The notes below the pieces were generated by a model that saw only the letters and a list, made by a program, of their open reading frames with translations, made no database searches and had not been told where the DNA came from. DNA of 47,941 bases from Nitrospira sp. Lineage in GTDB: Bacteria; Nitrospirota; Nitrospiria; Nitrospirales; Nitrospiraceae. Made by a program: the position numbers and the translations under genes. The DNA is taken from positions 1-47,941 of the forward strand of contig JABFSU010000048.1 of NCBI GenBank assembly GCA_013140455.1, given 5' to 3'. Of this stretch, positions 33,627-41,757 are shown piece after piece. Each line of letters begins with the position of its first letter. The first letter of the stretch is position 1.

Positions 33627-34682
33627 ATGAAACTTGTCCAAAAGCGCTCGAAGAAAACCGGGTTGCCGCCGGGGACGCTAGTCCACATCGGTGAGAAAAA
33701 AGCCGAGACGGTGACCATGACGGTCTTCGATTATGCCGGGGCGCGCTGCGATGAGCGGACCGTGACCAATCCGGAAGAGTTACAGCCACCCGCCGATGAG
33801 TCCGTCACATGGGTCGATATCGGCGGGGTCCACAAGCTCGACCTGCTCGAAACCTTCGGAGAACAATTCTCACTCCATCCCCTGCTGCTTGAAGATATTG
33901 CCAACACCGATCAACGCCCGAAGCTCGATGACTATGAGTCCTACCTGTTTCTGGTCATGAAGGTTCTGTCAGTCACGGAGAAGCAGGATCTGCTGGTTGA
34001 GCAGGTGAGTTTCGTCCTCGGGCGGAACTTCGTTCTATCGTTTCAGGAGAATGGCACCGACGTCTTTAAGCCGGTACGGGAGCGGTTGCGGGGCGGCAAG
34101 GGGCGTCTGCGGCAGAGCGGCGCTGATTACCTGCTGTATGCGCTGGTAGACGCGATCGTGGACCAATACTTTCTGGTTCTTGAATCACTGGGCGAGAAGA
34201 TCGAGCTCCTACAAGAGAAGGTCGTAGCCGATCCGAAGCCGGATACGCTCAGGGAAGTCCATGCGCTCAAACGCCAACTGCTTTTCCTCCGTCGGGCAGT
34301 GTGGCCCCTTCGTGAAGCCACGAACAGCTTCTCCCGTTCCGATTGCCCCTTCCTGCATGAACCGACCAAAGTCTTCTTCAGGGATGTGTACGATCACGTC
34401 GTGCAGATCGTCGATACCATCGAAACGCTACGAGAAATGGTGTCGGCCAGCCTCGATATTTACCTGTCCAGCGTCAGTTACCGCCTCAATACGGTGATGC
34501 GGGTCTTGACGGTCATCACGACGATTTTCATGCCGTTGAGCTTTATCGCGAGCATCTATGGCATGAACTTCGAACACATGCCCGAGTTGAAATCAGAGTG
34601 GGGCTATCCCGCGGTGTTGGGTGCGATGGGGCTGATTGCTGTAGGGATGCTCACGGCCTTCAGGCAACGGCGCTGGCTCTAG
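33627..34682 (+). CDS. corA: Magnesium/cobalt transporter CorA
   Basis: 351 residues of the CorA channel family. A cytoplasmic alpha/beta funnel is followed by long helices (ESLGEKIELLQEKVV, REVHALKRQLLFLRRAVWPLREA) and two C-terminal membrane segments. The signature GMN is at residues 312-314 in IYGMNFEHMPEL. N-terminal blocks ITWVDIGG-like VTWVDIGGVHKLD and LLLEDIANTDQRPKLDDY match the family. ATG 33627 has only a weak SD. Confidence 0.93.
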   Translation: MKLVQKRSKKTGLPPGTLVHIGEKKAETVTMTVFDYAGARCDERTVTNPEELQPPADESVTWVDIGGVHKLDLLETFGEQFSLHPLLLEDIANTDQRPKLDDYESYLFLVMKVLSVTEKQDLLVEQVSFVLGRNFVLSFQENGTDVFKPVRERLRGGKGRLRQSGADYLLYALVDAIVDQYFLVLESLGEKIELLQEKVVADPKPDTLREVHALKRQLLFLRRAVWPLREATNSFSRSDCPFLHEPTKVFFRDVYDHVVQIVDTIETLREMVSASLDIYLSSVSYRLNTVMRVLTVITTIFMPLSFIASIYGMNFEHMPELKSEWGYPAVLGAMGLIAVGMLTAFRQRRWL

Positions 34683-34696
34683 CAGGCCGCTCCTGT

Positions 34697-35053
34697 CTAT
34701 TCCTGGATCTCCACCCGATCCACAAAATAGTCGGTTTCTCCGAAGCAGGTCGTGGGGAGGTAGCGGTATTCCTTGTAGTGCAGGATCACTCGCTTGCCCA
34801 TAACTTTTGACAGATCATCGGCCACGCGCTTATCCCACACGCTAAATCCCCACAATACCGGGGCAACACCGGGAACCGTGGTCATCGCGAGTTCGCCTTC
34901 ATAGGTTTTGCAGATCCATCCCTTTTGAGAGAATTTCTGAATATAGCCGGCTCGACTCCCGTCGGAGTAACTCAGGTTGAAGGCGATGAGGAGATAGGCC
35001 GCACCTAGAAAGAGGAATATGATCAGCAGGAATCTGGGACGCAAGAATTTCAT
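34697..35053 (-). CDS. Small single-span membrane protein
   Basis: 118 residues with one N-terminal membrane segment (FLLIIFLFLGAAYLLIAF) and an extracytoplasmic beta-rich part with two Cys: AGYIQKFSQKGWICKTYEGE, WGFSVWDKRVADDL and VILHYKEYRYLPTTCFGETDYFVDRVE. I have seen this type in databases under misleading names; its function is unknown. It starts 16 bp after leuD and is probably the last gene of that operon. Confidence 0.75.
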   Translation of the reverse strand: MKFLRPRFLLIIFLFLGAAYLLIAFNLSYSDGSRAGYIQKFSQKGWICKTYEGELAMTTVPGVAPVLWGFSVWDKRVADDLSKVMGKRVILHYKEYRYLPTTCFGETDYFVDRVEIQE

Positions 35054-35069
35054 GGGACAGGTCCTCAGT

Positions 35070-35693
35070 TCATGACGGAATATCGGTGAACAGCCATGGG
35101 GCTTCGGCTTTCCGTTTCTTTTCGTAGACGGAAATGGCGGACTCGTGTTGCAGCGTCAGGCCGATCGAATCGAGCCCGCGATACAAACAATCTTTGCGGA
35201 ACGGATCAATCGTGAATGTGCAGATCTTGCCGCCCGGCGTGGTGACGGTTTGCTTGCCGAGATCCACCGTCAGCTGGTAACCCGGTGTGGCCAGCACTTC
35301 ATGCATCATCGCCAGGACCTCGTCGGCTGTGAGGACCACAGGCAGGATGCCGTTTTGAAAACAATTATTGTAGAAAATGTCGGCAAAGCTCGGGGCGATC
35401 ACGCAGCGAAATCCCTGATCGAGCAGAGCCCAGGGGGCATGTTCACGGGACGAGCCGCAGCCGAAGTTGTCGCGGGTCAATAGAATCGTGGCGCCTTGGT
35501 AGCGGGCTTGGTTCAGGAAGAACTGTGGATCCGGCGACCCGTCTTTCTGCTTCTTCCAGTCGAAGAACAATCCCTCGCGCAGTCCCGTGCGTTTGATCGT
35601 CTTCAAGTACTGCTTCGGAATGATCTGGTCCGTATCGACGTTGACCCGGTCCAAGGGGGCGACTAAGCCGGTGAGTGTAGTAAAGGCTTGCAT
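35070..35693 (-). CDS. leuD: 3-isopropylmalate dehydratase small subunit
   Basis: 207 residues. The swivelling domain of isopropylmalate isomerase (leucine biosynthesis). Motifs: [33 protein letters not shown] and [18 protein letters not shown]. The ATG 35693 has GAGGAC upstream and lies 8 bp after the leuC stop, so the two subunits are coupled. The length suits the ~200-residue bacterial LeuD. Confidence 0.96.
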   Translation of the reverse strand: MQAFTTLTGLVAPLDRVNVDTDQIIPKQYLKTIKRTGLREGLFFDWKKQKDGSPDPQFFLNQARYQGATILLTRDNFGCGSSREHAPWALLDQGFRCVIAPSFADIFYNNCFQNGILPVVLTADEVLAMMHEVLATPGYQLTVDLGKQTVTTPGGKICTFTIDPFRKDCLYRGLDSIGLTLQHESAISVYEKKRKAEAPWLFTDIPS

Positions 35694-35701
35694 GGCGTCC
35701 T

Positions 35702-37105
35702 CTAACTCCAATGACGAATATCAATAAAGTGTCCCTCGACGGCGGCCGCGACGGCCATGGCCGGGGATACCAGGTGTGTGCGTCCGCCCGCTCCCTGTCG
35801 CCCTTCGAAATTGCGATTGCTGGTCGAGGCGCAGCGCTCGCCCGGTTTCAGCACATCAGCGTTCATCGCGAGGCACATACTGCAGCCGGCCTCCCGCCAT
35901 TCAAACCCGGCTTCGCGGAAAATCTTGTCGAGGCCTTCCTGTTCGGCCTGTTGTTTGACGAGACCGGAGCCAGGGACCACCATTGCATGCACGGTTTTGG
36001 AGACATGTTTGCCCTTGGCCAATGACGCGGCGAGACGCAAGTCTTCAATGCGTGAATTCGTGCAGGACCCGATAAAGACCTTGTCGATCCTGATGTCCGC
36101 AATCCGCATGTTGGCGGCAAGCCCCATGTATTCCAGCGCGCGCTCGGTGGCCTTGCGGGTATTATCGTCGGTCATCGTGGCCGGGTCCGGAACCCGCTGA
36201 TCCACTCCGAGCACCATACCGGGACTGGTTCCCCAGCTGACTTGCGGGGCGATATCTTCGGCGCGCATGACCAGCGTGGCATCGTACTTGGCATCGGGAT
36301 CCGTCTTCAATTGTTCCCATGCCCGAACGGCCTGCTCGAACAGCGCGTCCTTCGGGGCCAAGGGACGTCCCTTAATATAGGCTGTCGTCTTTTCATCCGG
36401 AGCGACCATGCCGGCGCGGGCGCCGCCCTCGATCGACATGTTGCACAGCGTCATACGGCCTTCCATGCTCAAGGCGCGAATGGCCGATCCCGTATATTCG
36501 ATGACATACCCGGTCCCACCGGCCGTGCCGATCTTGCCGATGATGGCGAGAATGATGTCTTTGGCAGAGCAGCGATCTGAGAGGACGCCGTCGACGCGGA
36601 TCTCCATCGTCTTGGGCCGTTTCTGAACCAGGCACTGTGTCGCCAGCACATGCTCGACTTCGCTGGTGCCAATGCCGAAGGCCAGTGCGCCGAACGCGCC
36701 GTGTGTGGAAGTGTGGGAATCGCCGCAGACGATCGTCGTGCCGGGGAGCGTAAATCCTTGCTCCGGGCCGATGACGTGGACGACACCCTGGCGGATGTCG
36801 TTCATGCCGAACAGTGTAATACTGAAATCCCGGCAGTTGTCTTCCAGTGTCTGGATTTGTTTGGCGCTGATGGCATCGGCAATACCGAGACGGCGGTCCG
36901 TCGTCGGGACATTGTGGTCCGGGACCGCGAGCGTCGCAGCCGGACGGCGCGGACGGCGCCCGGCCAGTTTTAACCCTTCGAAGGCCTGCGGCGAAGTGAC
37001 TTCATGGACCAGCTGCCGGTCGATATACAAGAGTGTCGTCCCGTCCGGTTCCTCCCGTACGAAATGCGTGTCCCAAATTTTGTCGAATAATGTCTTGCCT
37101 GCCAT
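35702..37105 (-). CDS. leuC: 3-isopropylmalate dehydratase large subunit
   Basis: 467 residues, the aconitase-type [4Fe-4S] subunit. Cluster cysteines are in [10 protein letters not shown] and CSMCLAMN. Also [32 protein letters not shown] (shown in part), QTLPGTT-like [11 protein letters not shown] and [13 protein letters not shown] 37105 has TGAGGAG upstream; an in-frame start at 37153 lacks one. With LeuD it interconverts 2- and 3-isopropylmalate. No leuA or leuB is in the window. Confidence 0.96.
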   Translation of the reverse strand: MAGKTLFDKIWDTHFVREEPDGTTLLYIDRQLVHEVTSPQAFEGLKLAGRRPRRPAATLAVPDHNVPTTDRRLGIADAISAKQIQTLEDNCRDFSITLFGMNDIRQGVVHVIGPEQGFTLPGTTIVCGDSHTSTHGAFGALAFGIGTSEVEHVLATQCLVQKRPKTMEIRVDGVLSDRCSAKDIILAIIGKIGTAGGTGYVIEYTGSAIRALSMEGRMTLCNMSIEGGARAGMVAPDEKTTAYIKGRPLAPKDALFEQAVRAWEQLKTDPDAKYDATLVMRAEDIAPQVSWGTSPGMVLGVDQRVPDPATMTDDNTRKATERALEYMGLAANMRIADIRIDKVFIGSCTNSRIEDLRLAASLAKGKHVSKTVHAMVVPGSGLVKQQAEQEGLDKIFREAGFEWREAGCSMCLAMNADVLKPGERCASTSNRNFEGRQGAGGRTHLVSPAMAVAAAVEGHFIDIRHWS

Positions 37106-37242
37106 GACGTGCTCCTCACGAACCGGTACCAGTGGAGTGTAAGGGAGTGACATTATACATAGGGCTCAGGCGGCATGCCAGGGAGGGGCTGCATGATATG
37201 GGGAGACTTCAGAATTTTCCCGGACTGCCGATAGGGAATATA

Positions 37243-37455
37243 ATGGACGATCACACACTCAATCCTGATCATCTTTCTATCCCCCGCTGGACCATTGCCC
37301 GGGATACCCGCTCGCTGGGCTGTGTGTTCTGCCACTCCATCATTGTGCGTATAACGACTGACACCCGACAGGTGGCGTTCTGTAGCTGTCGGCTCGTCGA
37401 ATACCGTCTGCTCCCTAAACCGACCTCCCGCAAGGCCAATACCGCCAAGCCCTGA
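37243..37455 (+). CDS. Small CxxC-containing protein (70 aa), uncertain
   Basis: ATG 37243 opens a 70-codon frame with IPRWTIARDTRSLGCVFCHS, a CxxC knuckle, then VAFCSCRLVEYRLLPKP with a second Cys pair. Four Cys could bind zinc. No good SD is seen, and earlier in-frame ATGs at 37198 and 37132 exist. It lies divergent from leuC. Protein-like composition is the only argument. Confidence 0.4.
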   Translation: MDDHTLNPDHLSIPRWTIARDTRSLGCVFCHSIIVRITTDTRQVAFCSCRLVEYRLLPKPTSRKANTAKP

Positions 37456-37499
37456 TTCCCTCGCTTGTCTTGCCCTTTCAGACGTGATAGCAGCATGGC

Positions 37500-37970
37500 A
37501 TGTCGACCGATGCTGTACCCCACCACTGTATGACCACGTGGTCACAGCTTCTTCTGGATAGCTTTCGGCGCTGGACCGGGCGGGACTTGCTGATCCGAAC
37601 TGGCACCCCGGAAGTACAGGCGGAAGCTCTCTTTGCCGCGCCCTTCGTGGTGGTGTCGCACGGCACAGAGGCCGATCCAATTTTGAATTATGGCAACCAG
37701 CGGGCTCTCGACTTGTGGGAGCTGTCGTGGGCGCAATTGACGAGTACGCCGTCTCGCCTCACCGCGGAACCCATGAACCGCGATGAACGCGCCCGCATGT
37801 TGGCGGCGGCTGAGAAGCAGGGATATTATTCCGGCTATCGGGGAATCAGGATCTCTTCCACGGGTAAGCGGTTTCTGGTCGAAGATGCCACGGTGTGGAA
37901 TGTCGTTGATGGCCAGGGTATTCGGGTGGGCCAGGCCGCCACATTTGCTCGCTGGGCTATGGTGGAGTAG
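37500..37970 (+). CDS. MEKHLA domain protein
   Basis: 156 residues matching the MEKHLA (PAS-related) family from memory: NYGNQRALDLWELSWAQLT, PSRLTAEPMNRDERARML, YRGIRISSTGKRFLVEDATV and GQAATF. In plants this domain ends HD-ZIP III regulators; stand-alone bacterial versions may bind a small ligand or redox group. No signal peptide. The SD is poor; ATG 37530 is an alternative start. Confidence 0.85.
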   Translation: MSTDAVPHHCMTTWSQLLLDSFRRWTGRDLLIRTGTPEVQAEALFAAPFVVVSHGTEADPILNYGNQRALDLWELSWAQLTSTPSRLTAEPMNRDERARMLAAAEKQGYYSGYRGIRISSTGKRFLVEDATVWNVVDGQGIRVGQAATFARWAMVE

Positions 37971-37982
37971 CGTGCCTCGAGG

Positions 37983-38597
37983 CTAGGTCCAGAGCTCTAT
38001 GGGGCCGTGGTTGGCCAGACCGCGGAGCAAGTCCTGCTTGGAGATAATGCCGATCGGCTGCCGATTGGCATCGAGGATCGGCAATGCCCCGATCCGCTCG
38101 TCCATCATGACCCGAGCGATTTCCCGAATGTCGGTCGTGGGTGCCGCTGAAAGTACGCGAGGGCTCATGATCTCTGCCAACCGTCGCTGGGCCGCGGTGC
38201 TCTGAATGCCGGCAATGACGAGATCGGGGGCGTGGCGGATCAGATCCCGGTCCGAGACCATTCCAACCAGTGTGCCATGGACTGAGGAAATCGGCAGATG
38301 GCGGAATGATCGGCGCGTCATCAAGGTCCAAGCCTCGACAAGGGTCGCGTCGGAGGGCAAGGTGATGACCGGGGTTGTCATCAAATCTCTGGCCAGGATG
38401 GCCGGCTTTGGAGGCCGCGTCTGCTTGGTCTGTTCTTGATAGGCCTGTTGTGCCACCAACTTCGTTCGATCCCCGGCCGGGTGGCGGTGATCTTGGCCGG
38501 CCTGGCTATCGACGGCGTCGATCAGCGGCGTTCCGGGCGTCACGGGTCTGACCGGATAGGTTTCGGCAACTCCAGTGATGGCTTGGACCACTGCCAT
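37983..38597 (-). CDS. Two-CBS-domain protein
   Basis: 204 residues. The first ~70 are polar and probably disordered. Two CBS motifs follow: DLMTTPVITLPSDATLVEAW to MVSDRDLIRH, and EIMSPRVLSAAPTTDIREIA to IISKQDLLRGL. CBS pairs bind adenine nucleotides and act as energy or ligand sensors. ATG 38597 has GGAGAG 6 nt upstream. No catalytic domain is attached, so a partner is expected. Confidence 0.88.
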   Translation of the reverse strand: MAVVQAITGVAETYPVRPVTPGTPLIDAVDSQAGQDHRHPAGDRTKLVAQQAYQEQTKQTRPPKPAILARDLMTTPVITLPSDATLVEAWTLMTRRSFRHLPISSVHGTLVGMVSDRDLIRHAPDLVIAGIQSTAAQRRLAEIMSPRVLSAAPTTDIREIARVMMDERIGALPILDANRQPIGIISKQDLLRGLANHGPIELWT

Positions 38598-38690
38598 GGA
38601 AGTCTCTCCTCGCTCGTGGTATCGGTGGACTGCGGGAAATACTTAAGCTGAGAAAGCTGAATAGCTGAGGATAGGGGAGGAACTAGGGGG

Positions 38691-38921
38691 TTAGGCCTTG
38701 GGTGGAATGGGGCATTCCGCCACGAATTGGAAACGGGGTTGCGGTCGACCCTCGACCACCACGGTGTCAAGAAACATGGCAAGCGGTCTCACCCAGAGCC
38801 CATTTTCGCCATAGAGCGCTCGGTAGACGACGACCTCTTCTTCCGTTTCGGAGTGTTTTGCCACGCCGATGACTTCGTAGTCGTTCCCCTTGTAGTGTCG
38901 ATAGCGGCCTGGTTGGATCAT
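38691..38921 (-). CDS. DUF1653 protein
   Basis: 76 residues, a small all-beta domain: PGRYRHYKGNDYEVIGVAKH, SETEEEVVVYRALYGENGLW, VRPLAMFLDTVVVEG. This matches the DUF1653 family, common and uncharacterised. ATG 38921 has AAAGGAT upstream. Upstream of the CBS gene, with a ~93-bp gap that holds three AGCTGA repeats. Confidence 0.85.
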   Translation of the reverse strand: MIQPGRYRHYKGNDYEVIGVAKHSETEEEVVVYRALYGENGLWVRPLAMFLDTVVVEGRPQPRFQFVAECPIPPKA

Positions 38922-38960
38922 GGTGTATCCTTTCTTGCCTCGACTATAAATGGAAGGTGT

Positions 38961-40352
38961 ATGACAACTCAACGGACACATGACGTGGTTGTGATCGGCG
39001 GCGGCTCAGCTGGCTATGCGGCGGCACGGACAGCCCGTGAGGCGGGAGCGGACGTGGCGATCGTTGATCAGGGCCCGCTCGGCGGACTCTGCATTCTGCG
39101 GGGCTGCATGCCGACCAAGGCCATCTTGCGATCGGCTGAGATTGCGGCTGTGATGCGGCGGGCTCCTGAATTCGGTCTGTCGCCGGTCGAGGTACGCGCC
39201 AGCCTCCCGACAATTGTCGATCGAAAGAATCGCTTGGTTCGGGAGTTCGCCGAGTACCGGATTCAGCAATTGCGCGATCCGGCCTTTGCGCTCTACGAAG
39301 CGCCAGCGACCTTTCTTTCCCCCTATCGGTTGCAGGTCGGTTCGACTTGTCTGTCCGCGAAATCCTTTATCATTGCCACCGGCTCGGTTCCGCGCGAGGT
39401 GGCGATTCCAGGTCTGGCGGAGGCGGGCTGTGTCACCAGCGACAGTGTGCTGGACCGACGGGAGCAACCGGAGTCGCTTATCGTGTTGGGGGCCGGACCC
39501 GTCGGATTGGAGTTTGCCCAGTTCTTCGCGCGGATCGGTACGCAGGTCACTCTCGTGCAGCGGGCGCCTCATGTCCTGTCCCATCTTGATGCCGATGTCG
39601 GGGTCGCACTCGGTCAGGCACTCGCCGCCGAAGGCCTTCGTGTCATGACCGACACGCAGGCGCTCCGTGTACAGAGAGACGGGAACAAGATGGCGGTGTC
39701 TGTCCTGCATAAAGGGGAGGAAAAGGTCCTGGCCGGCGATCTGGTGCTCAACGCGCTTGGCCGGGTTCCGAACATCGCCGGTCTGAATCTTGCGGCGGCT
39801 CAGGTGACGGTGGATGCCGGTCGTGTGGTTGTGGATGACGGAATGAGGACATCGCAATCCCATATCTTTGCCGTCGGGGATGTCACGGATCTCTACGATG
39901 TTGTGCACATTGCCATCCAACAGGGTGAGCTGGCCGGGTGGAATGCGTGCCATCCGGGCGATCCTCCCAGACGTTTCGACGATCGGCTGGTGGCGGAAGT
40001 CATCTTTACCGAGCCCCAAGTTGCTGCGGTGGGCCTGACGGAAAAAGCCTGCCGTGTTCGCGGCCTCTCGTATCTCACCGGGACCTATCCGTTTGCCGAC
40101 CATGGAAAGGCCATGTGTCTCGGGAGCACGCAAGGGTTTGTCAAATTGGTGGCAGACCGCACAAACGGGACGGTACTGGGTGCCGAGATTGTCGGGCCAG
40201 AATCCGGGGAGCTGATTCATGAGCTGATTACGGTGATGTACTACCACGGGACAGTGCACGATCTTCTTCGAATCCCGCACTACCATCCGACGCTGGCCGA
40301 GATCGTGACCTATCCGGCCGAATCCATTGTTGAGCAGATGCGAAGATCATGA
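38961..40352 (+). CDS. Flavoprotein disulfide reductase (dihydrolipoyl dehydrogenase / mercuric reductase type)
   Basis: 463 residues from ATG 38961 behind GGAAGG. FAD-binding VVVIGGGSAGYAAA, redox-active Cys44/Cys49 in GGLCILRGCMPTK, NAD(P)-binding VLGAGPVGLEFA, second FAD motif IFAVGDVTD, and the C-terminal His-Glu motif HYHPTLAEI. The redox loop CILRGC replaces the usual CLNVGC, so it is not a standard lipoamide dehydrogenase; substrate unknown. No lipoyl or E1/E2 genes are close. It overlaps the TPR lipoprotein gene by ATGA. Confidence 0.88.
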   Translation: MTTQRTHDVVVIGGGSAGYAAARTAREAGADVAIVDQGPLGGLCILRGCMPTKAILRSAEIAAVMRRAPEFGLSPVEVRASLPTIVDRKNRLVREFAEYRIQQLRDPAFALYEAPATFLSPYRLQVGSTCLSAKSFIIATGSVPREVAIPGLAEAGCVTSDSVLDRREQPESLIVLGAGPVGLEFAQFFARIGTQVTLVQRAPHVLSHLDADVGVALGQALAAEGLRVMTDTQALRVQRDGNKMAVSVLHKGEEKVLAGDLVLNALGRVPNIAGLNLAAAQVTVDAGRVVVDDGMRTSQSHIFAVGDVTDLYDVVHIAIQQGELAGWNACHPGDPPRRFDDRLVAEVIFTEPQVAAVGLTEKACRVRGLSYLTGTYPFADHGKAMCLGSTQGFVKLVADRTNGTVLGAEIVGPESGELIHELITVMYYHGTVHDLLRIPHYHPTLAEIVTYPAESIVEQMRRS

Positions 40353-41038
40353 TTCGTCGATTCTCAATAAGCGCCTGCCTGCTGGCCCTTGCGCTGGCCT
40401 TGATGAACTCCTGCGAACAGCAAACCTGGGAGTCGGCAATGGCGGCCGGGCAGCGAGCGTTGCAGAAAGGGGCCTACTCCGAGGCGGAGCAGATCTTTGC
40501 CGCGGCCGTGAAAAAAGCCGAGTCTCAGTATGGGCCAATCGATAGGCATGTGGCCGTCGCGCTGTCGAGTGAGGCGCAAGCCTTCACGGCGCAGGGCAAG
40601 TATGTGGAAGCGGAGCCGGCCTATCTTCAGGCCTTGAAGATTTATCAGGAGGCGCATGGAGAGAATCATGTCGATGTGGCGGCGACGCTGAATAACCTTG
40701 GTGTTCTGCATCGGATGCATGGGCAATATACTCAGGCGGAACCATTGCTCATGCGGGCGCTCGCGATCAAAGAGCGTCTCCATGGTCCGGACCATCCGGA
40801 TGTGGCCCTCACTCTGCACAACCTGGGGCTGGTCTATGCGACACAAGGGGTTTTCGATAAGGCGGAACCGCTCTATCGGCGCGCGTTGGCTATTCGGGAG
40901 AAGGCGCTTGGAGAGACGCACCGGGATGTCGAGAAGAGTCTGGGCGAGCTCGTCGGCCTCTTGCAGAAATTGCATCGCGACGCCGACGCGGCGCCGTTGG
41001 AGGAACGGCTGTCGGCGATCAAGCACCGGCGGAGTTGA
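40349..41038 (+). CDS. TPR lipoprotein (kinesin-light-chain-type repeats)
   Basis: 229 residues; the signal ends LMNSC (lipobox). At least four 42-residue TPR repeats of the kinesin-light-chain type: AEPAYLQALKIYQEAHGENH, ATLNNLGVLHRMHGQYTQAE, LTLHNLGLVYATQGVFDKAE and LYRRALAIREKALGETHRDV. Such repeats mediate protein-protein contacts. The start overlaps the flavoprotein stop (ATGA), an unusual coupling of a cytoplasmic enzyme with a secreted lipoprotein. Confidence 0.88.
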   Translation: MIRRFSISACLLALALALMNSCEQQTWESAMAAGQRALQKGAYSEAEQIFAAAVKKAESQYGPIDRHVAVALSSEAQAFTAQGKYVEAEPAYLQALKIYQEAHGENHVDVAATLNNLGVLHRMHGQYTQAEPLLMRALAIKERLHGPDHPDVALTLHNLGLVYATQGVFDKAEPLYRRALAIREKALGETHRDVEKSLGELVGLLQKLHRDADAAPLEERLSAIKHRRS

Positions 41039-41073
41039 AGTCGTCTTCCCCTCCAGTGTAGCGTATACCCAGG

Positions 41074-41307
41074 ATGGAGCAGGTACACAAGACGGAGATC
41101 AATTGGCGGATGCAGGGCATGATCGCCCGAGCGGTCGGCATCGTGGCGATTGCCCTTGGATTTGTGTTTGGTATGCACGGACTCGACGATCCCGCTTCCC
41201 ATTGGCTGCACACGGCGTTGGGCCTCCTCACCACCGGCATGCTGGCGCAGGGCTATGCCCTCTACTGCTGGATCAAACGCATGCAGCAACTGAATTCCCA
41301 ATCATGA
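41074..41307 (+). CDS. Small two-span membrane protein
   Basis: 77 residues with two membrane segments (ARAVGIVAIALGFVFGM and TALGLLTTGMLAQGYALYCW) separated by a short HGLDDPASHW loop. No SD is evident before ATG 41074. Its stop overlaps the next start as ATGA, which supports it as a real gene. The family is not recognised. Confidence 0.65.
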   Translation: MEQVHKTEINWRMQGMIARAVGIVAIALGFVFGMHGLDDPASHWLHTALGLLTTGMLAQGYALYCWIKRMQQLNSQS

Positions 41308-41735
41308 TTCGTTACATCCCAGCCTTCCGTGCGACTGTCTGTGGGCTTGTCATCGCCTTGGCGATGCTGGTTGCAGCTTGCGGCGGTCCCTGGCGTGACA
41401 CCTACTTCAAGAAGGGTGTGGATCGACTGACGCAGGAGGATGTTCGCGAGAAGTTGGGTATCCCACATACGGCCAAAACGCCGGCGTTGGGAGGAGACAG
41501 TGTCTGGACGTACCGGGTTCCAATGGGAGATAAAGAGCTGGAGTCCATCGCCTCTCCCGGTCTCAGCGGTGCGGGCGAATCGGTCGGCGCACTCCTGGGA
41601 AAACCGGGAGAGGGGCCGAAACCGACGCTGTATTGTTTTCGGTATACACTGACGTTCAATGAGCAGAAAGTCTTAAAATCCTGGAAGCGTGAAGAGTGCG
41701 TGCCAGGGACTCGCGAAACGCTGATGGCGCAATAA
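41304..41735 (+). CDS. Small lipoprotein (SmpA/OmlA-like N-terminal features)
   Basis: 143 residues from ATG 41304, overlapping the upstream stop by 4 bp; lipobox MLVAAC. The mature N-terminus YFKKGVDRLTQEDVREKLGIP, then SVWTYRVPMG and FRYTLTFNEQKVLKSW, recalls the BamE/SmpA pattern of two helices and a sheet (GxxxxxVxxxLGxP). That resemblance is by eye only. Two further Cys lie in LYCFRY and REECVPG. Confidence 0.7.
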   Translation: MIRYIPAFRATVCGLVIALAMLVAACGGPWRDTYFKKGVDRLTQEDVREKLGIPHTAKTPALGGDSVWTYRVPMGDKELESIASPGLSGAGESVGALLGKPGEGPKPTLYCFRYTLTFNEQKVLKSWKREECVPGTRETLMAQ

Positions 41736-41757
41736 CCATTTGGGTTGGCGCCACGGA

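Noticed and set aside
34680-34697. TAGCAGGCCGC after corA, resembling the left end of the repeat element at 14915
   Set aside because: Only about ten bases match and there is no inverted partner downstream.
37153-37680. 175-codon minus-strand frame upstream of leuC
   Set aside because: Arg/Gly/Pro-rich with no motif, and opposite the convincing MEKHLA gene start.
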